Source of the DNA: Bordetella parapertussis
GTDB lineage: Bacteria; Pseudomonadota; Gammaproteobacteria; Burkholderiales; Burkholderiaceae_B
Length of the DNA stretch: 64,000 nt
Assembly (NCBI GenBank): GCA_945895265.1
Contig: CAMDEF010000018.1
Location: 1 to 64,000, forward strand
Direction of reading: 5' to 3'
Below the pieces are notes generated by a model, which saw nothing but the letters and a program-made list of their open reading frames with translations, was not told the DNA's origin and did no database searches. A program made the translations under genes and the position numbers. Shown here in pieces: positions 16,628 to 25,372 of the stretch (position 1 is its first letter; each line of letters opens with the position of its first letter).

Positions 16628-16854
16628 GAGTTTCCTTTTGTATAAAACGTTGGGTAATTAGACTACTTTTCTGCCGTACTGGGCCGTTGGTCGCACTTAG
16701 CCATTGCGCTGCACCCAAAGCATCTCGTGCGTGTTCAACCCCAGCCTGAATCAATCTGCCAGCATAGCTAAGATAATTTTATATTGCTGGTTGAACCTCA
16801 AAACCAATCTAAATCTGGGCAAGCGAAGCCCAAACGGCCTTTACCCGTAAAATA

Positions 16855-17075
16855 GCTTTGTTGGTGCTCGCGGCTTGGTTCACACGCTGCAGTTCAACGG
16901 GAAGCAGAAAGACCTTGCCACTTGCGTGGATTGTCTAGCCTGCGCTGCCCCCGCAACGGTCAAACGAACAAGCCTCACGGCTTCGCTTCTGTCAACTTAG
17001 CCACTGGTCGCCTGAACAAACGACTGGGAAGGCGACAGAGGTTGCTTCGTTAGCCCGGATACCGGCCAACAAGGT
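16855..17075 (+). promoter_or_regulatory. Cobalamin (AdoCbl) riboswitch for the B12 salvage operon
   Basis: The B12-box core GCTGCCCCCGCAACGGTCAA at about 16952 and the closing AGCCCGGATACCGGCC at 17052-17067 are nearly canonical, with a GGGAAGGC element between. P1 can form from CTTTGTTGG (16856-16864) and CCAACAAGG (17066-17074). It sits upstream of cobU on the same strand and should repress the cobU-to-cobC operon when cobalamin is plentiful. Confidence 0.92.
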
Positions 17076-17165
17076 TGTGGTGTGTGCCAACACTCGCTGC
17101 AGAAACACCCAAGCACCGTCGGGGATTGCGGTGAGGGGCTATGCCGTTGTTGTGGACCATGCCAC

Positions 17166-17846
17166 ATGACCCAAGTCGTGCGCAGTGAATTCATTTTAGG
17201 TGGTCAAAAGAGTGGCAAGTCGCGCCGCACAGAATCGCTCGCGCAACACTGGCTGACTGGGGCGCCACAGCGCTCGGCCCTGCTGATTGCAACGGCTCAG
17301 GCCCTTGACGACGAAATGCGGCTGCGCATTGAACGTCATCGCCAAGACCGCCTGGTGCGCGTGCCTGGCATGAAAACGATCGAAGAGCCGCTGGCGCTCG
17401 CCGCGACGATTAAAGCTTTTAGCCATCCCGACACACTGATTGTTATCGATTGTCTGACCCTGTGGCTGACTGCGCAACTGATGCCACCGAGCGCAGACCT
17501 CGTCGCAACGCCAACTACTTACCACAATGGTCATCTCAGCAAAGCCAGCGGCAGTCTTCCCCTAACAAATAGTATTCCCTCAGCCAATAATCACACCTCG
17601 CACAACAATCTCCCCTCAACAGCCTGGCAAACTTTAGCAACAGATTTATGCAGCGCGATTGCGCAAGCACGCGGGCCTCTCGTGTTGGTTGGCAATGAAA
17701 TTGGTTTGGGCGTTATCCCTTTAGGTCAAGAGGTACGCGCCTTTGTCGACGCGTTGGGCTTGCTCAACCAAATGGTAGCAGCCACCTGTGTGCGCGTCAC
17801 GCTCATGAGTGCAGGCCTACCCCTGAACCTCAAGGGGCCTGCTTGA
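17166..17846 (+). CDS. cobU: Bifunctional adenosylcobinamide kinase / adenosylcobinamide-phosphate guanylyltransferase
   Basis: 226 aa from the ATG at 17166; an in-frame start 84 bp upstream would add a Cys-rich tail unlike the family. P-loop GGQKSGKS near 12-19, a RIERHRQDR segment holding the likely guanylylated His, VIDCLTLWL, and GNEIGLGVIPLGQEVRAFVDALGLLNQ. A Ser/Thr/Asn-rich insert of about 40 residues near 120-160 makes it longer than usual. It makes AdoCbi-GDP for CobS. First gene after the riboswitch; it ends in a TTGA overlap with btuF. Confidence 0.9.
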   Translation: MTQVVRSEFILGGQKSGKSRRTESLAQHWLTGAPQRSALLIATAQALDDEMRLRIERHRQDRLVRVPGMKTIEEPLALAATIKAFSHPDTLIVIDCLTLWLTAQLMPPSADLVATPTTYHNGHLSKASGSLPLTNSIPSANNHTSHNNLPSTAWQTLATDLCSAIAQARGPLVLVGNEIGLGVIPLGQEVRAFVDALGLLNQMVAATCVRVTLMSAGLPLNLKGPA

Positions 17847-18778
17847 ACCCCGTCACGGCGTTGAAAGCTGTTGCCCATCCTTGCGCGGCCGCGACAGTCA
17901 ATGCGTGGGTTACGTTCATATGCCTGCTGCTTTTCATCTCGCTTGGTATGGGGGTCACGACTGCGCGCGCGCAGTCGCGTGTGACAGATGACCGTGGTGT
18001 CACATCCCAATGGACAATCGCACCTCAGCGCGTCATCACCTTGCTGCCGTCGCTAACCGAAAGCGTCTGCGCGCTTGGACAATGCACACGCTTAGTGGGC
18101 ATTGATCGCTACTCCAACTGGCCCGACCAAGTAAAAAGCCTGCCGACGCTCGGCGGCGGCATGGATCCAAATATTGAAGCCATCCTCTCCTTAAAGCCTG
18201 ATGTGATCTTTGCCGCACAATCGTCACGTGTCGCCGAACGGCTCGAAGCACTCGGTCTAAAGGTCGTTGCGTTAGAAACAACAAGTCACGCAGATGTTCA
18301 ACGCCTCTTAAGCAAGGTCTCTCAAGTACTGGGCGTGGCCCCAGAACACGCCAAACAGCTATGGCAGAGCATCGACGACAGCGTATCGACGGCGGCGCAA
18401 CAACTCCCCTTAAGCACTCAACAACTGCGCGTGTATATCGAAGTCAATCGCGCCCCCTTCGGCGCAGGCGCACGGTCGTTTATCGGTGAGACACTCACCC
18501 GCTTAGGCGCGCATAATATCTTGCAAGCTCAGCCAGACGCCTTCCCAAGGATCAATCCAGAGTTTGTGCTTCGCGCACAACCCGACCTCATTATGGTGAG
18601 TGAGCGCGATATGACCTCGATGCTCGAGCGTCCTGGATGGTCGAGCATGGCCGCCATAAAAAACAACCGCATTTGTGCCTTTGCACCCGCCGAGCAAGAT
18701 GTTTTGGTTCGGCCGGGCCCGCGTTTAGCCGAAGCCGCACACATTATGGCCAACTGCCTGAAACGATTTTCCTCATGA
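17843..18778 (+). CDS. btuF: Cobalamin ABC transporter periplasmic binding protein
   Basis: 311 aa with a signal segment ending TTARAQ. The helical-backbone metal-receptor fold is shown by RVITLLPSLTESVCALGQ, LPTLGGGMDPNIEAILSLKPDVIFA and VLVRPGPRLAEAAHIMANCL. The TTG start lies in a TTGA overlap with the cobU stop; no better start precedes the hydrophobic segment. With btuC and btuD directly downstream (ATGA overlaps) it forms the BtuCDF importer for cobalamin and other corrinoids. Confidence 0.88.
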   Translation: MNPVTALKAVAHPCAAATVNAWVTFICLLLFISLGMGVTTARAQSRVTDDRGVTSQWTIAPQRVITLLPSLTESVCALGQCTRLVGIDRYSNWPDQVKSLPTLGGGMDPNIEAILSLKPDVIFAAQSSRVAERLEALGLKVVALETTSHADVQRLLSKVSQVLGVAPEHAKQLWQSIDDSVSTAAQQLPLSTQQLRVYIEVNRAPFGAGARSFIGETLTRLGAHNILQAQPDAFPRINPEFVLRAQPDLIMVSERDMTSMLERPGWSSMAAIKNNRICAFAPAEQDVLVRPGPRLAEAAHIMANCLKRFSS

Positions 18779-19797
18779 CGACTTCGTCATCGACATCTGC
18801 TCTGACCAAACCCCGCGCGTCGCGCGTCGCGGGGTTTTTAGGCCTGCTGTGCTTCGCCACATTACTTTTTGGACTAAGCGTAGGCAGCACAGGATTCGAG
18901 CCCCTTTGGAACCTTGGCTCTGATGCTGTCGCGATGCAAATTATCTGGGAGCTGCGTGCACCACGTACACTTGGCGCATTGCTGACTGGCGGTCTCCTCG
19001 GTTTAGCCGGTGCAATTGCTCAAGGACTCTTTCGCAATCCACTCGCAGATCCTTTTTTACTAGGCAGCGCCTCGGGTGCCTCGTTAGGTGTCGCAATCCT
19101 TTTGGTAGGCTTTGGCATTTCTCCTTTAGCCACGCAATGGTTCGTCAAGCTCGGGTTAACTGGCGCAGCGTTTGTGGGTGCGGTGCTCGCCGTCTTGCTC
19201 ACGCTCAGCTTGGCCAGAGGCGTTCAGCATACGTTGCGGCTGTTATTAGCGGGCGTGATCGTAGGCGTCGTTCTGGGAGCACTAACATCGCTACTCTCTC
19301 TGACTCGCCCTGATATTTTGCAAGCAACGCAAGCCTTTATGCTTGGGTCAACGGCCTTTGTCAGTTGGTCGGCTTGCGCCATCATGGCCATCGTCTGCCT
19401 GACCTGCACCACCGGGAGTGTGGCCTTGGCCAGAGGCTTAGACGGTTTGGCCTTGGGCGAAGCTACCGCCAAAAGCTTAGGCCTACCCTTAACGACGCTG
19501 CGCGGCGCGTTGATTGGAATTCTCGCCCTAGCAACCGGCACCGCTGTCGCCCACACCGGCCTGATCGCCTTTGTTGGCCTGGCCGCACCCCACCTTGTAC
19601 GCGCAATCGTGACCGTCCGCTACGCCTGGCTGCTACCCTTAGCCACTTTAATGGGAGCCTTACTATTATCGCTTGCCGACTTATTCGCCCGAGGATTGAT
19701 CGCACCACAAGAGCTGCCGGTGGGCGTGCTCACCGCGATTTTGGGTGGTGGCTATTTAATGTGGTTAATGAATCGCCAAAGTGTCGCCCATGAATAA
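18775..19797 (+). CDS. btuC: Cobalamin ABC transporter permease (FecCD family)
   Basis: 340 aa, about ten transmembrane helices. FecCD/BtuC blocks: IIWELRAPRTLGALLTGGLLGLAGAIAQGLFRNPLADPFLLGSASGASLG near the N-terminus and HTGLIAFVGLAAPHLVRAIV near the C-terminus. The ATG at 18775 overlaps the btuF stop (ATGA). Codons 12-22 contain a terminator-like hairpin (separate entry). It passes cobalamin from BtuF across the inner membrane with BtuD. Confidence 0.93.
   Translation: MTTSSSTSALTKPRASRVAGFLGLLCFATLLFGLSVGSTGFEPLWNLGSDAVAMQIIWELRAPRTLGALLTGGLLGLAGAIAQGLFRNPLADPFLLGSASGASLGVAILLVGFGISPLATQWFVKLGLTGAAFVGAVLAVLLTLSLARGVQHTLRLLLAGVIVGVVLGALTSLLSLTRPDILQATQAFMLGSTAFVSWSACAIMAIVCLTCTTGSVALARGLDGLALGEATAKSLGLPLTTLRGALIGILALATGTAVAHTGLIAFVGLAAPHLVRAIVTVRYAWLLPLATLMGALLLSLADLFARGLIAPQELPVGVLTAILGGGYLMWLMNRQSVAHE
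18808..18839 (+). terminator. Intrinsic-terminator-like hairpin inside the start of btuC
   Basis: AAACCCCGCG (18808-18817) pairs perfectly with CGCGGGGTTT (18828-18837), and the T-run extends to 18839: a GC-rich 10-bp stem with loop and U-tract, within codons 12-22 of btuC. When btuC is translated, ribosomes should keep it unfolded; if translation fails it could stop transcription of the rest of the operon. Confidence 0.55.
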
Positions 19798-20590
19798 AAC
19801 AACTGCAGCATTCGGCGGCGATAGCCTAGCTTTAGAAACTCAGCGCCTGACAGTTATCCGCGGCTTAGTGACGATTCTGAATGATCTCGATCTGAAGATC
19901 CAAAGAGGACGCTGGTGCGCGATTGTCGGGCCAAACGGTGCCGGCAAATCAACTTTGCTTCGGGTGTTGGCGGGCATTCTGCCCTTTCAAGGCGAGGTGC
20001 GTCTCTTTGGCCAACCATTACGCCAACACGCCGCTCAGAACCGGGCGCGTCGAATCGCATGGCTTGGCCAAAGCGTCGTACAAAGTGCAGACGATCTCAG
20101 GGCCTACGATGTGGTGATGCTAGGTCGACTACCTCATCAATCTTGGCTTAGCGGTCAAAGTCTGGCGGATCATGCAGCGGTTGAACACGCGCTCAAACTG
20201 ACTCAAGCTTGGGCATGGCGCGACCGCGCGCTAGGCACACTGTCTGGCGGTGAGAAGCAGCGCGTGCTTCTGGCTAGACTGTTGGCCGTCGAAGCCGATG
20301 TCCTGCTGATGGATGAACCCCTCGCCAACCTCGACCCACCGCATCAGGCCGACTGGCTCATGTTGGTGCGCGAATTAGTCGCGCAAGGTAAAACGGTGGT
20401 GAGTGTTTTGCACGAAGTGACCCTCGCCCTCTATGCCGATGACTTACTCGTCATGTCTAATGGAAAAATCCAATACGCCGGTAAACGCGACGAGCCTGCT
20501 TTACACCGCGCAATCGAAACCGTATTTGAGCACCGCATCGCAATACAACCCCTGGGCACCCGTTGGGTCGCCCTCCCAACCCTCAGCTAA
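19790..20590 (+). CDS. btuD: Cobalamin ABC transporter ATP-binding protein
   Basis: 266 aa with Walker A GPNGAGKST, Q-loop WLGQS, signature LSGGEKQR, Walker B VLLMDEPLANLDPPH and the switch His in VLHEVTLAL. The ATG at 19790 overlaps the btuC end by 8 bp; a GTG 9 bp earlier is also possible. It powers BtuC. Confidence 0.93.
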   Translation: MNKTTAAFGGDSLALETQRLTVIRGLVTILNDLDLKIQRGRWCAIVGPNGAGKSTLLRVLAGILPFQGEVRLFGQPLRQHAAQNRARRIAWLGQSVVQSADDLRAYDVVMLGRLPHQSWLSGQSLADHAAVEHALKLTQAWAWRDRALGTLSGGEKQRVLLARLLAVEADVLLMDEPLANLDPPHQADWLMLVRELVAQGKTVVSVLHEVTLALYADDLLVMSNGKIQYAGKRDEPALHRAIETVFEHRIAIQPLGTRWVALPTLS

Positions 20591-20617
20591 CACCCACTCA
20601 ACACTGGATTCTTTACG

Positions 20618-21187
20618 ATGGAAATTGTTACACCACCCACCGACAAACCTTACGAAAAATCAACCGGCGAACGCCGCGGGCTATTGATCATCAACACCGG
20701 TGACGGCAAAGGTAAAAGCACCGCGGCCTTTGGCTTGGCGATGCGCGCACACGGGCGCGGCAAAGCCGTCAAAATTTTTCAATTTATGAAAGTACCGAGT
20801 GCGCGCTTCGGCGAGCATCGCGTGTTTGAGCAACTGAACGTGCCAATAGAAGGCTTGGGCGATGGCTTCAGTTGGAAAAGCCAAGATCTTGAACACTCAG
20901 CACAGCTTGCACGCGACGGCTGGGCCAAGGCGAGTGCAGCCATTTTGAGCGGAGAGTTCTTCATGGTGACGTTAGACGAACTCACCTATCCGATTACCTT
21001 TGGTTGGGTTCCCCTCGAAGAGGTGCTGCAAACCTTACGCACGCGCCCCCCGGAGGTACACGTGGTGATTACGGGTCGCCGTTGCCCCGCAGAAATCATT
21101 GAGATTGCCGATACTGTGACCGAGATGACAATGATCAAACATGCGTTCGATGCAGGTATCCCTGCGCAACGTGGAATTGAAGATTAA
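20618..21187 (+). CDS. cobO: Corrinoid adenosyltransferase (CobO/BtuR type)
   Basis: 189 aa. P-loop-like INTGDGKGKSTAAFG near 25-39, KIFQFMKVPSARFGEH, VTLDELTYPITFGW, VHVVITGRRCPAEIIEIADTVTEM and the terminal GIPAQRGIED are all diagnostic. It transfers the 5'-deoxyadenosyl group from ATP to Co(I) corrinoids. Its TAA shares bases with the ATG of a 34-codon ORF (TAATG). Confidence 0.94.
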   Translation: MEIVTPPTDKPYEKSTGERRGLLIINTGDGKGKSTAAFGLAMRAHGRGKAVKIFQFMKVPSARFGEHRVFEQLNVPIEGLGDGFSWKSQDLEHSAQLARDGWAKASAAILSGEFFMVTLDELTYPITFGWVPLEEVLQTLRTRPPEVHVVITGRRCPAEIIEIADTVTEMTMIKHAFDAGIPAQRGIED

Positions 21188-21291
21188 TGCGTTGGTCTAA
21201 CAACTATCAATGCCTACGAAAGCACCGGCGAGATTTGCCTGAGGTGACTCGCGCACTGTTGGCGTCGCTTTGTCAGACAGCGTTCACATGA
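21187..21291 (+). CDS. Small ORF (34 aa) coupled to cobO and cobQ
   Basis: The ATG overlaps the cobO stop (TAATG) and the TGA overlaps the ATG at 21288 used here for cobQ (ATGA), so the ORF fills the gap exactly. The product begins MRWSNNYQCLRK and ends LLASLCQTAFT; it is basic, has two Cys and no recognised family. It may be a coupling peptide that delivers ribosomes to cobQ, a small protein, or chance. A TTG at 21270 would be an alternative cobQ start. Confidence 0.4.
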   Translation: MRWSNNYQCLRKHRRDLPEVTRALLASLCQTAFT

Positions 21292-22754
21292 CCGCACGAT
21301 GCGTCATGGTGCTTGGCACGACAAGCGGCGCCGGTAAGAGCTGGCTGGCGACCGCGCTATGTCGCTGGTACGCGCGGTTGGGTTTAAAGGTCGCGCCCTT
21401 CAAGGCGCAAAACATGAGCAACCACGCACGCGTCGTCGCGGCGAAAAGCGGTGCAGGCGAAATCGGTTCGGCTCAGTATTTTCAGGCCTTGGCTGCGAGA
21501 ACGATCCCCGAAGTCAGAATGAACCCAGTGTTACTAAAGCCTGAAGCGAATTCAGGTAGTCAGGTGGTACTTTTAGGTCAAGTCAGCAGCGAACTCACGC
21601 AGATGCCTTGGCGTGATCGCAGCGAGAAACTTTGGCCTTTTATTACTGCGTCGCTCGACTCTTTACGCGCCGAGAACGATGTCGTGGTGATCGAGGGTGC
21701 AGGGTCGCCGGCCGAGATCAACTTAATGGACCGTGATATCGTCAATCTGCAAGTGGCGCGTTACGCCAAGGCGCGTTGTTTGCTGATCAGCGATATCGAT
21801 CGCGGAGGTGCCTTCGCACACTTGTATGGCACTTGGGCATTGCTACCTCCGACAGACCAAGCGCTGATTCATGGCTTCGTCTTAAACAAATTTCGTGGGG
21901 ATGTCAGTTTGTTGAGCCCTGCGCCCGAACGACTTTTAACACTAACAGGTATCCCTACCGTCGCAACTTTACCTTTCTGGCGAGAGCATGGTTTACCCGA
22001 AGAAGACGGCTTGTTTGACGATCACGTTCAACCTCACGCATTCGCTAAGCGCACCATCGCCATCCTCACGTATCCCTATGCCAGTAATCTTGACGAGTTT
22101 GAACCTCTCAGAAAAATACCTGGCTTACGCTTAGTGTGGGTGCATCACCCCAATCAATTACCCAAACTAAACAGCGATGACTGGTTGGTGTTACCTGGAT
22201 CAAAACAAACGAGTGCGGACCTGGCCTGGCTGCACCAGCACGGACTCGCGCACACCATCCAAGCCTTTGCCAAACAAGGTGGCGCAGTACTGGGTGTGTG
22301 CGGTGGCCTACAAATGCTGGGACAACAGCTGCTTGACCCGCACGGCGTTGATGGCGCGGCTGAGGGCCTCGGGCTACTTTCGCTCGTGACTGAATTCTTG
22401 ACTACGAAAATCGTACGGCACCGGGAGGTGCAGTTTGACACCCTCGCTGGGTCATGGGCGGCTCTGTCCGGCCTGAAGGTTCAGGGCTACGAAATCCATC
22501 AAGGACACACGGAATTATCGCGATCTGATGGCGACTCGCTGAGTCAACCGCGCGAGCTCATTAAAGGCCTTGCGTGGCAAGACACCTCGGAGACAGTCTT
22601 AGGGCTTTACCTGCACGGTCTATTTGAAAACCCCGCCGTGCTCACCGCTTTATTCGGCACACAAGTCCCTCACCTAGATGCCGTCTTTGAGGGTTTAGCC
22701 GATTGTCTTGACAGCCATATCGATCACGACTTTCTCAAACAATTAATAAGTTGA
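21288..22754 (+). CDS. cobQ: Cobyric acid synthase (glutamine-hydrolysing)
   Basis: 488 aa from the ATG at 21288. The N-terminal dethiobiotin-synthetase-like ATPase domain has GTTSGAGKSW near 9-18 and FKAQNMSNHARV; the middle has VIEGAGSPAEINL and ISDIDRGGAFAHL; the C-terminal class I-like glutamine amidotransferase domain has GVCGGLQMLG with the catalytic Cys and LYLHGLFENP with the His. It amidates adenosylcobyrinate a,c-diamide to adenosylcobyric acid, so incoming corrinoids may include incomplete ones. Confidence 0.94.
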   Translation: MTARCVMVLGTTSGAGKSWLATALCRWYARLGLKVAPFKAQNMSNHARVVAAKSGAGEIGSAQYFQALAARTIPEVRMNPVLLKPEANSGSQVVLLGQVSSELTQMPWRDRSEKLWPFITASLDSLRAENDVVVIEGAGSPAEINLMDRDIVNLQVARYAKARCLLISDIDRGGAFAHLYGTWALLPPTDQALIHGFVLNKFRGDVSLLSPAPERLLTLTGIPTVATLPFWREHGLPEEDGLFDDHVQPHAFAKRTIAILTYPYASNLDEFEPLRKIPGLRLVWVHHPNQLPKLNSDDWLVLPGSKQTSADLAWLHQHGLAHTIQAFAKQGGAVLGVCGGLQMLGQQLLDPHGVDGAAEGLGLLSLVTEFLTTKIVRHREVQFDTLAGSWAALSGLKVQGYEIHQGHTELSRSDGDSLSQPRELIKGLAWQDTSETVLGLYLHGLFENPAVLTALFGTQVPHLDAVFEGLADCLDSHIDHDFLKQLIS

Positions 22755-22773
22755 TAACGCATAGACCCGCATC

Positions 22774-23814
22774 GTGATTCTTAAATATTCCACTATCCAA
22801 GATCTCAGACACTCGGCGCTGCTTACCCAGCTGCAATGCAAGCTCAACAATCAAACTAAACCGCCAAGCTCAATAGGTCAGTTAGAAATACTCGCACAAC
22901 AAATCGGTCTGATCTTACAAACAGAGTCGCCCATTCTGCAAAACCCACAACTCGTCGTCTTTGCAGGCGACCACGGGTTAGCTAAGCATCGCATCTCAGC
23001 TTACCCAAGTGACGTGACGTGGCAGATGGTTGAAAACTTCTTAAGTGGTGGTGCGGCTGTCAGTGTACTGGCGCGTCAGCACCTCATCGCCCTCACCGTG
23101 GTCGACTGCGGTGTCCGGTACGATTTCAAACCACAAAGCGGATTGCGCATTTGCAAAATTGCCGACGGTACCGCCGATGCTCTGACACAGCCTGCGATGT
23201 CCACAGAACAATGTGAACGCGCAATCGCCAATGGCCAAGATTTAATCAAAACGCTCCCAGGTAACGCTCTGCTATTGGGCGAGATGGGGATCGGCAATAC
23301 ATCCGCTGCGTCGCTACTACTTGCACGACTCGGCGGCTTGTCGATTGAACAGTGTGTTGGGGCGGGTACTGGTTTAGATCAAGGCGGCATACAACGAAAG
23401 ACTAAAATTTTGCAACAAGTATTACAGCTGCACGCCTACGCAAGCAACCCACTGCAAGCCCTGGCTGCCTTTGGCGGTTTTGAGATCGCAACGATGGTCG
23501 GCGCCATTTTAGAGGCCACCGCAAACAATCGTGTCATCGTCGTCGATGGCTTTATTACCGGTGCGGCCGTGCTTGTCGCAAGTCGACTCGAACCTTTGGT
23601 CTTACAACGCTGCGTATTTGCGCATCGCTCGGCTGAACGCGGCCATGCGTTGCTACTCGAGCAACTAGGCGCGCAACCCTTGCTTGATTTACAACTACGC
23701 TTAGGCGAGGGTTCAGGCGCGGCGCTCGCCTGGCCTCTGCTCGTATCCGCTTGCAGTTTGCTCACACAGATGGCGAGCTTCACGTCTGCCGGGGTATCAC
23801 GGGCCTCAGCATAA
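22774..23814 (+). CDS. cobT: Nicotinate-nucleotide-dimethylbenzimidazole phosphoribosyltransferase
   Basis: 346 aa, GTG start. Features: PPSSIGQLEILA near 30-41, VFAGDHGLAKHRISAYP, the LLGEMGIGNTSAAS motif near 170, GAGTGLDQGG, VDGFITGAA and the C-terminal LRLGEGSGAALA with the catalytic Glu. It activates the lower ligand base to alpha-ribazole phosphate for CobS. Confidence 0.94.
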   Translation: MILKYSTIQDLRHSALLTQLQCKLNNQTKPPSSIGQLEILAQQIGLILQTESPILQNPQLVVFAGDHGLAKHRISAYPSDVTWQMVENFLSGGAAVSVLARQHLIALTVVDCGVRYDFKPQSGLRICKIADGTADALTQPAMSTEQCERAIANGQDLIKTLPGNALLLGEMGIGNTSAASLLLARLGGLSIEQCVGAGTGLDQGGIQRKTKILQQVLQLHAYASNPLQALAAFGGFEIATMVGAILEATANNRVIVVDGFITGAAVLVASRLEPLVLQRCVFAHRSAERGHALLLEQLGAQPLLDLQLRLGEGSGAALAWPLLVSACSLLTQMASFTSAGVSRASA

Positions 23815-23830
23815 AAAGGTGTTTTTTCTG

Positions 23831-24634
23831 ATGCAATTCATTCGTCACTTTTTACTTGCACTGCAATACTTTACGCGCATCCCAATGTCTGCCGGGCTTG
23901 CACGCTGGGTGGGCTTTAGTGCATCCATGCAACAAGCCAGTCTCGCGCATTTTCCGGGCATCGGTTGCTTGGTGGGAGTGCTGTCAGGCCTGACGTTTTA
24001 TGTTTTTGCGCTGTTGCTGCCGACAACCAGCGCCACACCCTGGATCGCCGCCTGCTTGAGCACTGTCGTGAGCGTGATGCTGACAGGTGCTTTTCACGAA
24101 GATGGTTTAGCGGATACCTCAGACGGTTTGGGCGGCGTGGTGACGCGCGAGCGCGCGCTCGAGATTATGAAAGACTCGCGCATTGGTAGCTATGGCGGTG
24201 TGGCGCTGATGTTGACGCTATCGACCAAGCTTGCGCTGCTAACCATGTTGGGAGAACTCGACTTTGTTCTCGCCGCTTGGTGCCTGTTCGCAGCGCATGT
24301 TTGCTCGCGCTTCATGTCTTTACTCATCACGGTGCGCCTGCGCAATGTGGGCGATGACCTCACCACTAAAACAAAGCCACTCGCTAACAAAACTCCCTTA
24401 CGTACTTTGGGCGTCGCCTTGATATGGCTGCTCTTAGCGGATGTTGCCTTCAGCTCGCAGTTTGCACCCAGCCTTTTACTTTGGGCAACTGGTTGCAGCT
24501 CGATTGCTTGGCTACTCATGCTTCGACTTCTTAGCCGGCGCTTGAATGGATTCACGGGCGACACTCTTGGCGCAACCCAACAGGTCTGCGAACTGGCTTT
24601 CTATCTTGGCGTTCTTGTGGGGTTTGCTCGATGA
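23831..24634 (+). CDS. cobS: Adenosylcobinamide-GDP ribazoletransferase
   Basis: 267 aa inner-membrane protein with several hydrophobic helices. The signature FHEDGLADTSDGLGG near 85-99, LQYFTRIPM near the N-terminus, and MKDSRIGSYGGVAL are diagnostic. The ATG at 23831 is chosen because AAAAAGG precedes it; a GTG 12 bp upstream is less likely. It joins AdoCbi-GDP to alpha-ribazole (phosphate). It overlaps cobC by ATGA. Confidence 0.92.
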   Translation: MQFIRHFLLALQYFTRIPMSAGLARWVGFSASMQQASLAHFPGIGCLVGVLSGLTFYVFALLLPTTSATPWIAACLSTVVSVMLTGAFHEDGLADTSDGLGGVVTRERALEIMKDSRIGSYGGVALMLTLSTKLALLTMLGELDFVLAAWCLFAAHVCSRFMSLLITVRLRNVGDDLTTKTKPLANKTPLRTLGVALIWLLLADVAFSSQFAPSLLLWATGCSSIAWLLMLRLLSRRLNGFTGDTLGATQQVCELAFYLGVLVGFAR

Positions 24635-25218
24635 CGCTGTGGCTCGTGCGGCACGCGCGGCCAATGATTCAAAAGGGTCTCTGCTACGGACAGCTTGATA
24701 TCCCGGCTGACCCTCTAGCAACACTGCACACTGCGCAAGCAATTGCGCCCTTGTTACCCGTTGGTGCAACGCTGTACTGCTCTGGCCTGCAGCGCGCTCA
24801 GCAACTCGCCCAGGCCATACAGCTGCAGCTCGCCAGCGTAATCCATGACCAGCGCAATACTTTGTTGCCCAACAGCGACACGCGTTTAAATGAAATCAAT
24901 TTTGGCGTCTGGGAAGGCATTGCATGGGATGAGATTCCCAAAGCAGCCTTTGACAGATGGACACAAGATTTTGATCAACATCGCTTTGGTGGCGTAGAGT
25001 CCGTCCGCGATCTCTTAATTCGGGTACAGCAGGCCCTGCTTGAATTACCGACAACAGGGGATGCTGTTTGGATCACCCACGCGGGGGTCATTCGCGCAGT
25101 GAATTACCTGATCCAGTATGGCCTACAGCCGCCCGCTACTGTGGCAACGTGGCCGACCGAAGCTCCCGCGTTTGGCACATGGCAATGCTTAGAGTTTGGC
25201 CAACACGAGACAAACTAG
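24631..25218 (+). CDS. cobC: Alpha-ribazole phosphatase, histidine phosphatase family
   Basis: 195 aa. The phosphohistidine motif is LVRHARP near 4-10 (RHA rather than RHG), followed by CSGLQRAQQLA, EINFGVWEGIAWDEI, and the second catalytic His in WITHAGVIRAVNY. It removes the phosphate from alpha-ribazole or cobalamin 5'-phosphate. Last gene of the operon; the 154 bp after it show no convincing terminator. Confidence 0.88.
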   Translation: MTLWLVRHARPMIQKGLCYGQLDIPADPLATLHTAQAIAPLLPVGATLYCSGLQRAQQLAQAIQLQLASVIHDQRNTLLPNSDTRLNEINFGVWEGIAWDEIPKAAFDRWTQDFDQHRFGGVESVRDLLIRVQQALLELPTTGDAVWITHAGVIRAVNYLIQYGLQPPATVATWPTEAPAFGTWQCLEFGQHETN

Positions 25219-25372
25219 AAAGCAGCCCGCACAGGTTAGCTTCTAAAAAAGTAGCTACCAAAAAGAGCTGGCAGCGATTCCCTCAAGAAATTGATAGCGG
25301 TCTAAGGGCGGCTGCCTTATGATGGTCTCAGAAAAATAATGACTCAACGGACATCGACCCAGGAGACAAATC

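Noticed and set aside
16997..17194. 65-aa minus-strand frame before cobU
   Set aside because: Overlaps the riboswitch and the cobU start; no independent support.
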